Part shown: positions 46,593 to 56,823 of the stretch, one piece after another
Numbering within the stretch: position 1 is the first letter of the stretch
Layout: each line of letters starts with the position of its first letter
NCBI GenBank assembly: GCA_002238555.1
Contig: MPMO01000015.1
Coordinates: 1 to 64,000, forward strand
Direction of reading: 5' to 3'
DNA from: Caldilineaceae bacterium bin34
GTDB taxonomy: Bacteria > Chloroflexota > Anaerolineae > Caldilineales > Caldilineaceae
DNA length: 64,000 nt
Notes under the pieces: generated by a model
What the model saw: the letters and a program-made list of their open reading frames with translations, nothing else
Told to the model about the DNA's origin: nothing
Database searches by the model: none
Position numbers and translations under genes: made by a program

Positions 46593-46731
46593 GCGGCGCG
46601 GGGCACGGTGCGCGCGCCGTCCCGCCAACATCGCTCCCGACAAGATCCCCCTCCGGGGACGGTGGGCAATTCGGGCCCGATTGCAAGGGGCTTGCGCCGT
46701 CCGCCACCGACTACTGGCACAATGCTGGGCG

Positions 46732-48093
46732 ATGTCCGCACACGATTCCCAACACAGTTCCCTGCGTTGTTTCAACCGCTGCGGGAACACGGCCGCGTAC
46801 CCCGTCGACGAGGTCGTATACCGCTGCCCGGCCTGCAATGGGCTGCTTGAGGTTCAACACGATCCGCAGCTGCTGGCCAGCCGTTCCGGCCGGGAGTGGA
46901 GAATCCTGTTTGACGGACGCAGCGGATCCAGCGCCTACCCCGTAGGCAGCGGTGTATGGCGCTACCGCGAGTGGGTCATGCCGGACCTGGCCGACGATCA
47001 CATCGTCAGCATGTACGAAGGCAACACCAACCTGTTTCGGGCCCACGCCCTGAGCCGGCATCTGGGACTGGCGGACCTATGGGTCAAGATGTGCGGCAAC
47101 AGCCACACGGGCAGCTTCAAGGACCTTGGCATGACGGTCCTGGTAAGCGTGGTCAACCGCATCGTGCAACGCGGCGACAGCGACATCCAAGCCGTTGCCT
47201 GCGCGAGTACCGGAGACACGAGTGCGGCCCTGGCCGCCTACGCCGCCGCCGCCGGCATTCCCGCCATCATCTTTCTGCCCAAGGGCAAAATCAGTCCCGC
47301 CCAGCTCATTCAGCCGATAGCCAACGGTGCCCACGTTCTGGCCCTGGACACGGACTTCGACGGTTGCATGCAAGTGGTGCAGGCCGTCACCGCCGACCGG
47401 TCCATCTACCTGGCCAACTCGATGAACAGCCTGCGGATTGAAGGACAACAGACCGTGGCCATGGAGATTGTCCAGCAGTGCGGCTGGGAGGTGCCCGACT
47501 GGGTCATCGTGCCCTCGGGCAACCTGGGCAACATCAGTGCCATGTACAAGGGCTTCCAACTGATGCGGACATTGGGTGTAGTCGACGGGATGCCGCGTCT
47601 GGTGGCGGCACAGGCGGAGAAGGCAAATCCGTTGTACCGGAACTTCCGGAACGGATTTGTGGGAAACGAATCCGTGACCGCAGAGTCCACACTGGCCTCA
47701 GCCATCCAGATCGGCAATCCGGTCAGCTACGACAAGGCCGTGCAGGCGATCCGGGAATCCGATGGCCTGGTGGTGTCGGTGACCGAACACGAACTTGCCA
47801 ATGCGGCGGCCCTGGCGGATCGGTCCGGCATGTACACCTGTCCCCACACCGGGGTTGCCCTGGCCGCCTTGATGCAGCTCGTGGATCAGCAACAAATCCG
47901 AGAGCACGACCGCGCCGTGGTCGTAAGCACGGCCCATGGCCTGAAGTTCACAAAGTTCAAGACGGACTATCACCTCGCAGGCCTGGAGGAAGTGGAAAGC
48001 ACGCTGGCCAACCCCTTGCGGGAGCTGCCGGCCAACGTGGATGTGGTGAAAGAGGAAATCCACCGTATGCTGAACACCGCCGGTGGACACTGA
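46732..48093 (+). CDS. thrC: Threonine synthase
   Basis: A 453-aa PLP enzyme of fold type II that converts O-phosphohomoserine to threonine. An N-terminal zinc-ribbon-like pair ([16 protein letters not shown]) precedes the catalytic domain. The PLP Lys is in [11 protein letters not shown], the phosphate loop in [14 protein letters not shown], and [15 protein letters not shown] is the Ser/Thr loop of the family. The ATG at 46732 starts just before the zinc ribbon; an earlier in-frame start adds 17 basic residues. It overlaps the next gene by 11 bp. Confidence 0.9.
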   Translation: MSAHDSQHSSLRCFNRCGNTAAYPVDEVVYRCPACNGLLEVQHDPQLLASRSGREWRILFDGRSGSSAYPVGSGVWRYREWVMPDLADDHIVSMYEGNTNLFRAHALSRHLGLADLWVKMCGNSHTGSFKDLGMTVLVSVVNRIVQRGDSDIQAVACASTGDTSAALAAYAAAAGIPAIIFLPKGKISPAQLIQPIANGAHVLALDTDFDGCMQVVQAVTADRSIYLANSMNSLRIEGQQTVAMEIVQQCGWEVPDWVIVPSGNLGNISAMYKGFQLMRTLGVVDGMPRLVAAQAEKANPLYRNFRNGFVGNESVTAESTLASAIQIGNPVSYDKAVQAIRESDGLVVSVTEHELANAAALADRSGMYTCPHTGVALAALMQLVDQQQIREHDRAVVVSTAHGLKFTKFKTDYHLAGLEEVESTLANPLRELPANVDVVKEEIHRMLNTAGGH

Positions 48094-48892
48094 CGGTTCG
48101 GTCCGGCAACCCTCGGTGAACACCGGGAACACGCCGTTCAGCCAAGGGCGCATGGACTTCCCGTGGGAACCCCTGACCGCGGAAGACCATCGACGCACCC
48201 TGCGGGATTGGCAACGCGGCAAGGGTCTGCTGGGCGGCGATCCGCGCCTGCGGCCATCCGATTCGCTGGAACCCGCATGGGCCGAGGGGCAGCGGTTCAT
48301 CCGGTCCCTGATGCTTGACACGCCGGAATCGAAAGCCGCCGCGCAATTTCTGGAGAGCCGCGCAGCCGCCCGAGCCTTCGAGCTGGAAATCGGACCGGCC
48401 CGAGCCGACTTCATCCTGAACCGGGCCCGCCGCGAACCGGACACCCTCTTTTTGGGAGTGGAAGTCTTGACCGCAGCCGTCCGACGCGCCCTGGTTCGGG
48501 TCGCCAGGCAGGGCTTGGACAACGTTTGGTTCTGCGACGACGACGTGCGATTCGCCATGCCTAGGCTCTGCACAAGTCGATCCCTGACGGCGGTGCATGT
48601 GCTGTTCCCCGATCCGTGGTGGAAACGCAGGCACCAGTATCGAAGGCTGATGTCCCCGCCGTTCCTGTCCATGCTGGCGGAACACATGGCACCGGGAGGC
48701 CTTTTGCACGTCAGGAGCGATGTACCGGATTTCATGGCCTGGACAGGTTGGCTTGTGGAGCAGTCCCCGGACTTCCAGCCGCCCGACATGTCCCTGGCCT
48801 GCCGGTTGCAACCCTATCAGCCGACCCATCGCGAACTGTGGTGCAGATCGCACGGCCTCCCGATATCCGTCCTCTGCTGCCTCCGGGCCTAG
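48083..48892 (+). CDS. trmB: tRNA (guanine-N7)-methyltransferase TrmB
   Basis: A 269-aa SAM methyltransferase that would make m7G46 in tRNA. The diagnostic TrmB motif [16 protein letters not shown] is present, followed by [22 protein letters not shown]. The SAM-binding loop is less typical: [19 protein letters not shown] lacks the usual GxG spacing, although FLGVEV follows as expected. The frame opens with a GTG at 48083 inside thrC; an internal ATG (48152) is an alternative that removes 23 poorly conserved residues. Confidence 0.8.
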   Translation: MDTDGSVRQPSVNTGNTPFSQGRMDFPWEPLTAEDHRRTLRDWQRGKGLLGGDPRLRPSDSLEPAWAEGQRFIRSLMLDTPESKAAAQFLESRAAARAFELEIGPARADFILNRARREPDTLFLGVEVLTAAVRRALVRVARQGLDNVWFCDDDVRFAMPRLCTSRSLTAVHVLFPDPWWKRRHQYRRLMSPPFLSMLAEHMAPGGLLHVRSDVPDFMAWTGWLVEQSPDFQPPDMSLACRLQPYQPTHRELWCRSHGLPISVLCCLRA

Positions 48893-48929
48893 CTCCCCAA
48901 ACTGAACCCCTGCATCCGGTTTACCCGAC

Positions 48930-49709
48930 ATGGCCGTCATCCCCCAGTGGTATCTTGACAACTACAGCCCGGACCGCGACACCGAAGACGGTTCCGCGGT
49001 CCTGCCTCCGTTCACCGTGGTGATTCCGACCTTCAACGAAGCGGAGTCCTTGCTGCCGATTCTGCATGTCGTCCGACGCATGGCCGATGAGGTGCTGGTC
49101 GTCGACGGGCACAGTACGGACGGGACGGAGCAGGTGGCCGCCGCCGCCGGGGCAACCGTCCTGCGCGACAACGGAATGGGCAAGGGTGCCGCCGTGCGGC
49201 AGGGCCTGCTGGCCGCGCGCAACGAAATTGTCGTCCTGATGGATGCGGACGGCTCCCACGACCCCACTGAAATCCCCAGCCTGATTGGTCCCATCGTGCG
49301 CAACGAGGCCGACCATGTATCGGGGTCCCGCATGATTGGCGGCAGTGATGAACTGCATGCCACCGTCAAGCAGTCCGTTCGGCTGTTTGGCAGCCAGGTC
49401 ATTACGCTGTTCATCAACTACAGCCAGGGGGTCCGCATGACCGACTGCCAGAACGGCTTCAGGGCTATTCGGCGCTCGGTGGCCCTGGACCTGGGGTTGA
49501 CGGAGGACATCCACACCATCGAGCAGGAGATGATCATCAAGACCATCCGCTGCGGATACCGCCTGCGCGAGATGCCCAGTCATGAATTCCCCAGGGCCAA
49601 CGGCGAATCGACATTCCGCATCCTGGACGTCTGGCTGCGCTTCGGGTTGACGGTGCTCTACTTCCTGTTCTGGTGGTCCCCGGAAAAACGAAGTCCGACG
49701 ACGGTCTGA
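48930..49709 (+). CDS. Family 2 glycosyltransferase (dolichol-phosphate-mannose-synthase-like)
   Basis: A 259-aa GT-A glycosyltransferase. The nucleotide-binding strand is FTVVIPTFNEAESL, the metal site is VLMDADGSHDP (DxD-like), and there is a C-terminal GYRLREMPSHEFPR acceptor region. A short hydrophobic tail may touch the membrane. The family transfers hexoses to polyprenyl phosphate, which would supply the multi-TM transferase encoded next. The frames are on the same strand, 62 nt apart. Confidence 0.85.
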   Translation: MAVIPQWYLDNYSPDRDTEDGSAVLPPFTVVIPTFNEAESLLPILHVVRRMADEVLVVDGHSTDGTEQVAAAAGATVLRDNGMGKGAAVRQGLLAARNEIVVLMDADGSHDPTEIPSLIGPIVRNEADHVSGSRMIGGSDELHATVKQSVRLFGSQVITLFINYSQGVRMTDCQNGFRAIRRSVALDLGLTEDIHTIEQEMIIKTIRCGYRLREMPSHEFPRANGESTFRILDVWLRFGLTVLYFLFWWSPEKRSPTTV

Positions 49710-49771
49710 CTCCCGGAGCTCCTGAATCGTCCGTCCCGGAAACCCGCTGCGCGCAGTTCCGTTTCCATGCC

Positions 49772-51708
49772 ATGCACACAACCGGTCCGAAGCCCTGGCC
49801 CGAGGGTCGTGAACGACTCTGGATTGCCGGTTTGCTGTTGCTCTTCGCGCTGCTGGCCGCGTACTTTAGCATCGCGGTTCCCGCCTTTGAAACCCCTGAC
49901 GAGTTTCAGCACCTAGCGTTCGTCCAGCATGTCGTGACCTGGTACGACCTGCCGCGTTCGGAACCGAACACGCCGGGTCTCTGGCAACAACAGGGCACCC
50001 AAGCACCCCTCTATTACATCGCCGGCGCGATCCTTACGGGGTGGATCGATCTGTCGGACTTCCCGGTTTTGGCCAACCGCATCAACCCGTATGCCCATCT
50101 GGGTTTGGAAACGGCCACGGAGAACCGAAACTACTTCCTTGCCCACAGCGACGACGGTTGGCCATGGTCGGGCGCATTCCTGGCCCTGCACATCCTGCGC
50201 CTGTGGTCCATCCTTCTGTGTTGCATCACCCTGTGGGCAACCTACCGTTTCGTCAGGTTGTTCCTGAATCCAGCCGTGGCCCTGTCCACCGCAGCGGTGT
50301 TCGCATTCGTGCCGCAATTTGTGTTCATCGGGGCCGCCGCCAGCAACGACAACCTGATCGCCGCAGCAGCCGCAGTGCTGATTTGGCGCTTGGCGGATTG
50401 GATGCGCTTTGGGGAAGATCCGCACCACCCGCAGGACCGGCCGATCGCAGTTCGCCAGGGATGGTCGCTGGGGGCCTGGCTCGGCATCGCGCTCGGGGCC
50501 AAGCTAAGCGGCATCGGGCTGACGGCCGTGGTTCTGATGGCCTTGGCCTGGATTGCCTGGAGGCGCGGCGACGGCCGGTTCGTCATCGGTGCGGGGTGGC
50601 GGTTGGCGGTTCCAGGTGCGGTGGGGGTTGGCGGTTGGCAGTTCCAGCTGCGATGGTGTCCGGGTGGTGGTACGTCCGCAACCTGGCCATGTACGGCGAT
50701 CCACTGGCGTGGAACATTTGGGAAGCCAACATCGACCTGCGCCGGGAAGTCTTGACTGTTTCCGGGCTGGCTCGCGAGCTGCCGGCCATGTTTCGCAGCT
50801 TCTGGGGAGTCTTCGGTGGATTGACGCTTCCCTATCCGGAGGCGGTTTACACCGCTTTGGGCATCCTGACCCTCATCGCGACAGTCGGCTTTCTGCTGTG
50901 GGTTTGGCAACGGGCCCGTCGCCTGGAACCCGAACAGTACCTCTTTCACAACGTCCGATTCATGCAGGGGATGCTGGCCTTCACCTGGCTTGGCATCCTG
51001 CTGGCGGCTTGGATGCGATTCATGCTGGTTGCACCGGCGGCACAGGGCCGGTACCTGTTTCCGGCCCTCCCGGCCCTGGCCCTGGCATTCGGATTGGCAA
51101 TATGCCTCTGGCCCACTGGCATCCGCCATGTCGCGGCCGCCATTCCGACCGGCCTTTTCCTGCTGTGCGCCGTAACGCCCACGTGGATTATCGAACCGGC
51201 CTTTGTGCCACCCGCGTCCCTGCGCTACGCGGATGCGGACTGGGAAGTTCGCAGGGACCGGACCGGTCCGGCCGACGAACATCCCAGCATGCTGCTGTCC
51301 GCCATTGACCTGCCATCCACGGTGACTCCCGGGCAACCAGTCCGGGTCCACCTGCAGCTGGCGGCGGTCGCGCGGCCACAGTCCGACTGGGCCCTGTTCC
51401 TGCACCTGCGCGACCGCGACGGCAACATCGTGGCGCAGTTCGACTCGTTTCCCGGAGGCGGCCTTTGGCCGACTACGCAATGGCCCATTGGAGAAGAGCG
51501 GCAGGAACGGATTACCGTATCGGTGCCCGCGCATGTGGAACCCGACGCGGAGCTGGTCTGGGTGTTCGGCCTGTACCATCCGGGCCATTGGACTCGCACC
51601 CATTGGGTGGACACGGAGCACGTCGGACCCATCAACCGGGATGCGACCCCCAACGAACTGTTCCTGGGTACGTCGCGCGTGGTGCAACCAGTGGCTGCGG
51701 AGGGCTGA
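49772..51708 (+). pseudogene. Frameshifted multi-TM glycosyltransferase-like protein
   Basis: Two consecutive frames make one integral membrane protein of about 645 residues. The first part has AVPAFETPDEFQHLAFV, an Asp-Glu motif in the first extracytoplasmic loop typical of PMT/ArnT-like enzymes, and several TM helices. After about 50610 the reading must move to another frame to continue with AAMVSGWWYVRNLAMYGDPL, more TM helices and a C-terminal beta-sandwich. A 32-bp imperfect tandem duplication (50586-50617 and 50618-50649, 27 of 32 identical) causes the shift. As read, translation ends early at 50755. It lies after a polyprenyl-sugar synthase, its likely donor supplier. Confidence 0.75.
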
Positions 51709-51789
51709 CGGAGGGTGCCGGTCGCGAAATCTCGCTCCGGGGGTTGGCGGATTGCGCGGGGACCCGCATCGGGCAACCTGCGCACGCGG

Positions 51790-53118
51790 CTAGTGAGCCG
51801 TCAGGCTTACGTCCCCAATGTAGCTGGTGTAGTCGTGTCCACTGGCATGGATGCGGACATAGGTGATCGTCTCGGGCGGACTCAGAGCCAGCAGGTTGAA
51901 GAGATCCGGGGACTCGTAGGCAAACCAAGTACTTTGCGGGATTGGTTCCCCGTTCTCGATCCAGTATCCGGCGATCGGTTCGCGGTAGTAGAAGCCGTGC
52001 CCCCAGGCCTGTTCCTGCCCGTAAATGTCCGTGTAGCCAATCTCGACACGCATCGGAAATTCGGAGCTCAGCACGCCCGCGCCCGGCAGGGACTGGTAGT
52101 CGATGCGCACCGTTAGGCGAAGGTACAGGCTCTCATGCAGACTGACATTCCGATCAACGGCTTGGCGCAATTCGAACTGGTTGTGGGCATTGTCACCGAC
52201 GGCACGGTGGAAGCGGATCACCCAGCGGCCGTCCTCCTGTACACGCTCCATGGTCGGAGGCGGGATATCGCTCGCCACCACAGCGCGGGACCAGTTCTCG
52301 TCGACCGGCACCTCAAAGCGTCCATCGGTCAGGATTTCTGAGCCGATGTCCGGAACCGGCTCCGAAATGCGGTTGTGCTCGAAATTCAGCCGCTGGCCCT
52401 CACCCAACCGGAAGGCCACTCCATTCCGGCTGTGGCCCGCCACCTCCCCGTTGATGGCGACCACTTCCGTCTGTCGGCTTCCCACCGACAGACGAAACAC
52501 GCCTTCGTGCAGTTGGACCGACCCGTGCGGGGTCTTGACCTGCATCCGGATCGACTGGCCTTCCGGCATCAGCGTGACAACCCGGATCTGGCCCTTGGTC
52601 AGAACGAGATCCACCAAATGGTCGGCGCCGTTGCCCGGAAACAGCGGACGTTCGACCTTGAGGATGTCGAGGATGGTGTCTGATGAAATCTGGACTGAAT
52701 TGAGCATGCCGCCCGTGGCCCGGGAACGAAACAGTCCCAACACCCCTTGGGTTGCCTCTCGCTGAGTCACCAGGCGGCTGCCGCGGTTGATCTCGGTGAC
52801 CGGGGAGGTTACCGCGACGGCATCGGCATGCCCGCCGTTGTGCAGGTACACCGTGCCAATCGTGGACTGCAGCAACAGTTCGCCCCGTATGGTGGCGTTG
52901 CGGTAGGTGAACACGGACCCGGCTGTGATCAAGGCGGCCAGGAGGCAAAAGCAGGCAAAGGAGACCAGAATCACGGTCCACGCAAAGCGGACGGGATCCG
53001 CCCGCCGTCCGGCCCACTGCACTTCGCTGTCCTCCGAATATGCGGAGACCGCGGGAGAATGCCGATCCAGCCGGTGCCGCGCGGCATCCCCCCGAGTCCG
53101 ATCGGCGGAAACGGGCAT
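51790..53118 (-). CDS. FecR-domain membrane protein
   Basis: A 442-aa protein with a basic/acidic cytoplasmic N-terminus, one TM helix (about 44-68) and an extracytoplasmic FecR-like beta domain. The domain shows GQIRVVTLMPEGQSIRMQVK and HEGVFRLSVGSRQTEVVAINGEV. A second beta-sandwich (about 260-440) resembles carbohydrate-binding/jelly-roll folds. FecR proteins transmit surface signals to extracytoplasmic-function sigma factors, but no sigma gene is adjacent, so the role is open. It is followed by the start region of no other co-oriented gene within 50 nt except the HEAT-repeat gene upstream. Confidence 0.65.
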   Translation of the reverse strand: MPVSADRTRGDAARHRLDRHSPAVSAYSEDSEVQWAGRRADPVRFAWTVILVSFACFCLLAALITAGSVFTYRNATIRGELLLQSTIGTVYLHNGGHADAVAVTSPVTEINRGSRLVTQREATQGVLGLFRSRATGGMLNSVQISSDTILDILKVERPLFPGNGADHLVDLVLTKGQIRVVTLMPEGQSIRMQVKTPHGSVQLHEGVFRLSVGSRQTEVVAINGEVAGHSRNGVAFRLGEGQRLNFEHNRISEPVPDIGSEILTDGRFEVPVDENWSRAVVASDIPPPTMERVQEDGRWVIRFHRAVGDNAHNQFELRQAVDRNVSLHESLYLRLTVRIDYQSLPGAGVLSSEFPMRVEIGYTDIYGQEQAWGHGFYYREPIAGYWIENGEPIPQSTWFAYESPDLFNLLALSPPETITYVRIHASGHDYTSYIGDVSLTAH

Positions 53119-53173
53119 TAGGCCGAACTCCCCTCCGGGGGACCGGCTCCCAACGGGACCATGACTTCGGCCC

Positions 53174-54109
53174 TCAACTGAAGGTGCTCCCGGACGGATC
53201 GGTATCCGTTTCCAAACGGTCCAGGGCCATCTCCACCGCCAGCCGCTGCTCCTCGTCTGCCGTTTCGCCGGCGTAGGTCAGGGCGCGCCACGCGACGGCA
53301 CCGCCCAGATCGCCCAAGGCCGCAATGGCGCCGAGACGCAGCTTGGGCTCTTCCTCGAATTCCACCACGTTCAGGCAAATGTCCAGGAAGCCTTGCAGTC
53401 CCAGCCGTCCGGCCGCGCGCAGGGCCGCGGCCCGAACATCGAGCTCCGGGTCCTCGTGCCAGATGCCGAGAACCACCGTTTCCCAACCGGGGTCGGTGCT
53501 GTTGGCAATGCCGGCCAACGCTGCCTCCCGGCGCACCTCCCATTCCGACAGCAGGTTGGCAGCCAAGGTCTCACGCACTTTTTCCAAGCCGCAATAACCC
53601 AGATTGGCGAGAGCCACCGCGACCAGCTCGGGGGCATCCTCCGCCGACCAGTCAATCAACCTCGCGGCGGCGGCGGCCTGCATTCCTTCAGGCCACGATT
53701 TCAGTTCACCGGCCAACAGAAACCGGCCCAAGGTTTCGGCTGCGGCAAGGCGGACCCAGTCGTCGGTTTCGACCTTGGCCTGGGCCAGCAGGACCTCCAG
53801 GCTGGCAAGGTCGGGATCCAGCCCCAGACCGTCCATGGCCGCGGTTCGGACTTGGGGATCCGCGTCGTCTGCCAGGAACCTGAACAAGGCTCCGCCGCGA
53901 AAGGCCGGATTGTCCTGTGCCAACTCCCGACAGGCAACGGCCATCCTGAGGCGCCGCGCCTGGGGCACCAGGCTCCAAAACGCCACGAGCTCGGCCAGCT
54001 CGTCCGCCCACAAGTCGTCGAGGCAGTGCAGCTCCTCCCACGTCGGGGACTCCAGGTCGGTCACCAGGGCGTACATGAGTTCCTGGACTGTGTAGATGGC
54101 ACCTGCCAT
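53174..54109 (-). CDS. HEAT-repeat protein
   Basis: A 311-aa all-helical protein. From about residue 75 it shows five or six HEAT-like repeats (DPQVRTAAMDGLGL, WVRLAAAETLGRFL, EVRREAALAGIANS, DVRAAALRAAGRLG, KLRLGAIAALGDLG), a scaffold for protein contacts. It has no enzyme motif and no signal peptide. The FecR-domain gene follows 55 nt downstream, so they may share a transcript. Confidence 0.75.
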   Translation of the reverse strand: MAGAIYTVQELMYALVTDLESPTWEELHCLDDLWADELAELVAFWSLVPQARRLRMAVACRELAQDNPAFRGGALFRFLADDADPQVRTAAMDGLGLDPDLASLEVLLAQAKVETDDWVRLAAAETLGRFLLAGELKSWPEGMQAAAAARLIDWSAEDAPELVAVALANLGYCGLEKVRETLAANLLSEWEVRREAALAGIANSTDPGWETVVLGIWHEDPELDVRAAALRAAGRLGLQGFLDICLNVVEFEEEPKLRLGAIAALGDLGGAVAWRALTYAGETADEEQRLAVEMALDRLETDTDPSGSTFS

Positions 54110-54139
54110 GGTTTCATCGCCGGCGCGGCCGAACAGACA

Positions 54140-54505
54140 TCAGGAATTCAACAGGATCAGCAGCACGGCCGCCGCTCCCAGCAAGGGTATCAGCCACGGC
54201 AACTGCAACGGGCGGGGACGAATCTCGGCTCCGCAGCTGGCGCACACGACCAGTGCGGTCGACTGGGTGTGCCTGCATCCCGAACATTGGACCCGGCGCG
54301 TCACGAACCTCAGGGGCGTGCCGCACACCCGGCACTTGACCGCAGACGCGAAGTTGCCGGCCCCGCACCAGCCACAGGGGTGGCTTCGTTGCACCGGATA
54401 GCGGCCCGCTGCCGGGAATTCAGCGGGCCGGATCCGGCCGGTCCGCGTCGCAGTGCCTCCCGTATTCCGTCCGTGGGCACCGGATTCAGTTGCCGAGGAG
54501 TCCAT
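54140..54505 (-). CDS. Zinc-ribbon membrane protein
   Basis: A 121-aa protein with two zinc ribbons (CGWCGAGN/CRVCGTPL and CSGCRHTQ/CASCGAEI) followed by a single C-terminal TM helix (LPWLIPLLGAAAVLLILL). Tail-anchored double zinc ribbons are common next to membrane proteases, but the function is unknown. It overlaps the end of rseP by 20 bp, so it is likely co-translated. Confidence 0.65.
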   Translation of the reverse strand: MDSSATESGAHGRNTGGTATRTGRIRPAEFPAAGRYPVQRSHPCGWCGAGNFASAVKCRVCGTPLRFVTRRVQCSGCRHTQSTALVVCASCGAEIRPRPLQLPWLIPLLGAAAVLLILLNS

Positions 54506-55853
54506 ACCAGTCAATGGGCTGCTGTGGGTCAGTCACATCCTGCACCGTCAGGGCCACCATCAGCACCAGGAGCAGCGCCATGCCCACAAAGTGGACCACC
54601 CGAGCCCGTTCGGGATGCACCGGCCTGCGCCGAACCACTTCGATCACGACGAACAGCAGGCGGCCGCCGTCCAGTGCCGGCAGCGGCAACAGGTTGACCA
54701 CGGCCAAGGCGGCACTCAAGGCACCCGTCAACCTCAGGACCGGCAGCCAAAGTCCTGTCCGCGTTGTGGCTTCAATCGCATCCCCCACCATGGAAGCGAT
54801 ACCAACCGGCCCGACCAGGCTACCGGACACATCGGATTCCCGGTCCCGGATCATTTCGGCGGGAAGCCGCAGTGTGGCCCATACATACCCGAGCGTGTCC
54901 GTCAACCCCAAGAGGGCCGCACGCACCGACCTGACGTAGCCAATCCGCGATGTCGTCGATACGGTGATCCCCAAGGGGCCCTGGCCATCGGGAGGATCCA
55001 TCCGGGGCGTAATGCGCGCGGACACCCATTCGGTTCCGCCGCGCAGAACCTCAATCGAAACTTCACGCCCCGCATGAGCCTGGGTCCGTTCAATCAGCGA
55101 GTTGCCGAACAGCGACACCGGCTCCGCCGCCAGCGAATAAATGCGATCGCCGACTTCCAATCCGGATCCTTCGGCGGGACTCGCCGCCTCCACCGCCGTA
55201 ATCATCGTGCTGAGCACCGGTCGGTATTGGGATCCGTCCAGGAGATCCTTGAGGTCGATGTCCCCAGTCAGGGGCAGCTGCTTCAGAGCTCCGTTGTTCA
55301 TCACAGTCACTTGGCCGGACGCCTCCGACGAACCGACCGGCGCACTGCGCAATCCGTTGATGCCCACCCACTCCGTCAACATCGGCACACTGGCCGCCGC
55401 ACCCTCCACGGTGAGCACAATGTCGCCTTCCTCCAGGGACAGGATTTCCGCAACGGACCCCCGGCCGATTTCCGTCAGTTCCGGCAGGCCAGCGGACACC
55501 GGGACGCCTGCCCGGTAGGTCACAGCAAAGCAGACGATCGCGACCAACAGATTCATGCCGACCCCCGCCAGCAGAATGAAGGTCCGGTTCAGGGGCGAGG
55601 CGGCGTCGAAGGCATCCGGAGCACGATCGCCGTCATCGGTGCCCTTGAGGCGCGCGAAACCGCCATAGGGAATCCAGTTGAGAGTAAAGTCCGTGCCCTG
55701 AAAGCGGAACAGTTTGGCCAGGCGGGGAGGGTAGCCCATGCCGAACTCCTCCACCTTGACCCCCGCCAGCCGGGCAGCCAGGTAGTGGCCCAGCTCGTGG
55801 ACAAAAATCAGAAAGCCGAGAATGGCGAAGAAGCCAACGAGCCGCAAAATCAT
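54486..55853 (-). CDS. rseP: Site-2 intramembrane metalloprotease RseP (M50)
   Basis: A 455-aa membrane protease. The zinc motif HELGHYLAAR is in the first TM helix and the third ligand is in LLPLPALDGGRLLF near the C-terminus. Between them are two PDZ-like segments (about 120-320; SGLEVGDRIYSLA). RseP cleaves anti-sigma factors and signal-peptide remnants within the membrane. In many bacteria it sits with dxr and ispC-type genes; here only the zinc-ribbon gene is coupled. The FecR protein nearby is a possible substrate, by analogy only. Confidence 0.9.
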   Translation of the reverse strand: MILRLVGFFAILGFLIFVHELGHYLAARLAGVKVEEFGMGYPPRLAKLFRFQGTDFTLNWIPYGGFARLKGTDDGDRAPDAFDAASPLNRTFILLAGVGMNLLVAIVCFAVTYRAGVPVSAGLPELTEIGRGSVAEILSLEEGDIVLTVEGAAASVPMLTEWVGINGLRSAPVGSSEASGQVTVMNNGALKQLPLTGDIDLKDLLDGSQYRPVLSTMITAVEAASPAEGSGLEVGDRIYSLAAEPVSLFGNSLIERTQAHAGREVSIEVLRGGTEWVSARITPRMDPPDGQGPLGITVSTTSRIGYVRSVRAALLGLTDTLGYVWATLRLPAEMIRDRESDVSGSLVGPVGIASMVGDAIEATTRTGLWLPVLRLTGALSAALAVVNLLPLPALDGGRLLFVVIEVVRRRPVHPERARVVHFVGMALLLVLMVALTVQDVTDPQQPIDWYGLLGN

Positions 55854-55983
55854 GGCCCTGATCCACAGTCAAGCCTAAGGCGGGAGTAACCTGATCAGAA
55901 CCTCTTGCGCAGGTGCCCGATCATCCAAATTATAGCGATGGGAAACCCCAACGGGCGGCGGGTTTGGCCCGCAGGTCATGCAA

Positions 55984-56820
55984 CTACCGAGGTTGGTCCG
56001 GTCCCACCACTCGCGTTCCCACCTGCAGGTCCGCATCCATCAGGACTGCCTGTACCGCACCCGACGGACGTCCGTCGAAGATGTGCACTTGCACTTCCGG
56101 GCATGTCTCAATCATCTCCAGGCACAGCTGCAGCTTGGTACGCATGCCGCCTGTTACATCCACGCCCCTGCTTAAACCCGGGACAAGGGGGAGTCCTCCG
56201 CTGCGCTCGGGTTGTAGCCGGGGAATGGGTTTGGCTCCCCGCCATTGTTCCGCCGGGCCAGACATGATCCCCGGGACCTCGCCAGCCAACAGAATGCGGT
56301 TGGGCCGGAGACTTGGCGCCAGAAAGTGAAAAATCTCCTCCGTGCTGGCTATGCACACGCCCTGTTCAAGGTCGAACATCACGTCGCCGTGGACCACGGG
56401 CACCAGATCGCTGGCCAACGCACGCGCCAACACGCCGGCGGGGCCACCGCGCACGCGGCGCCCTTGGGCCAGCCAGGCACTGCCTGGCTGGCAGCTCCAG
56501 GCCTTGACACCAGCCTTGATGAGGCAACCGGTCACGTGGCGAACCAGTCGCGCCGCACTGTCGGCCGTGATGGCCGCCCCCATCCATGCATCGGGATGAT
56601 CCGCCCCCTGGGCCAGTCCGTACTGGAATGCCGGGAAGTGGCCAAAGCTACCCGATCCAATCCCCAGAACCAATTTCAGTTCCGGTCTTTCGTCAAGGAC
56701 CGTCGCGATCTGTGCACAGATTGACTCCACTCGATTGGCCCGCAGGACCTCCCGCGCGGTCTTGTCCGTCAACAGGGAGCCGCCCAGCTTCAGGAAAACC
56801 GTTTCACCGCATTCCGTCAT
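55984..56820 (-). CDS. Isopentenyl phosphate kinase
   Basis: A 278-aa amino-acid-kinase-fold enzyme. The N-terminal VFLKLGGSLLTDK (Lys11, Lys20) binds ATP, and GIGSGSFGHF contains the His (His61) that marks isopentenyl phosphate kinases. Later motifs are PVVHGDVMFD and DVTGGMRTKL. It phosphorylates isopentenyl phosphate to isopentenyl diphosphate in the alternative mevalonate pathway known from archaea and some Chloroflexota. It starts 3 nt after the selA stop, so the two are co-transcribed. A related fosfomycin-kinase function is possible but less likely given the His motif. Confidence 0.85.
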   Translation of the reverse strand: MTECGETVFLKLGGSLLTDKTAREVLRANRVESICAQIATVLDERPELKLVLGIGSGSFGHFPAFQYGLAQGADHPDAWMGAAITADSAARLVRHVTGCLIKAGVKAWSCQPGSAWLAQGRRVRGGPAGVLARALASDLVPVVHGDVMFDLEQGVCIASTEEIFHFLAPSLRPNRILLAGEVPGIMSGPAEQWRGAKPIPRLQPERSGGLPLVPGLSRGVDVTGGMRTKLQLCLEMIETCPEVQVHIFDGRPSGAVQAVLMDADLQVGTRVVGPDQPR

Positions 56821-56823
56821 GCA

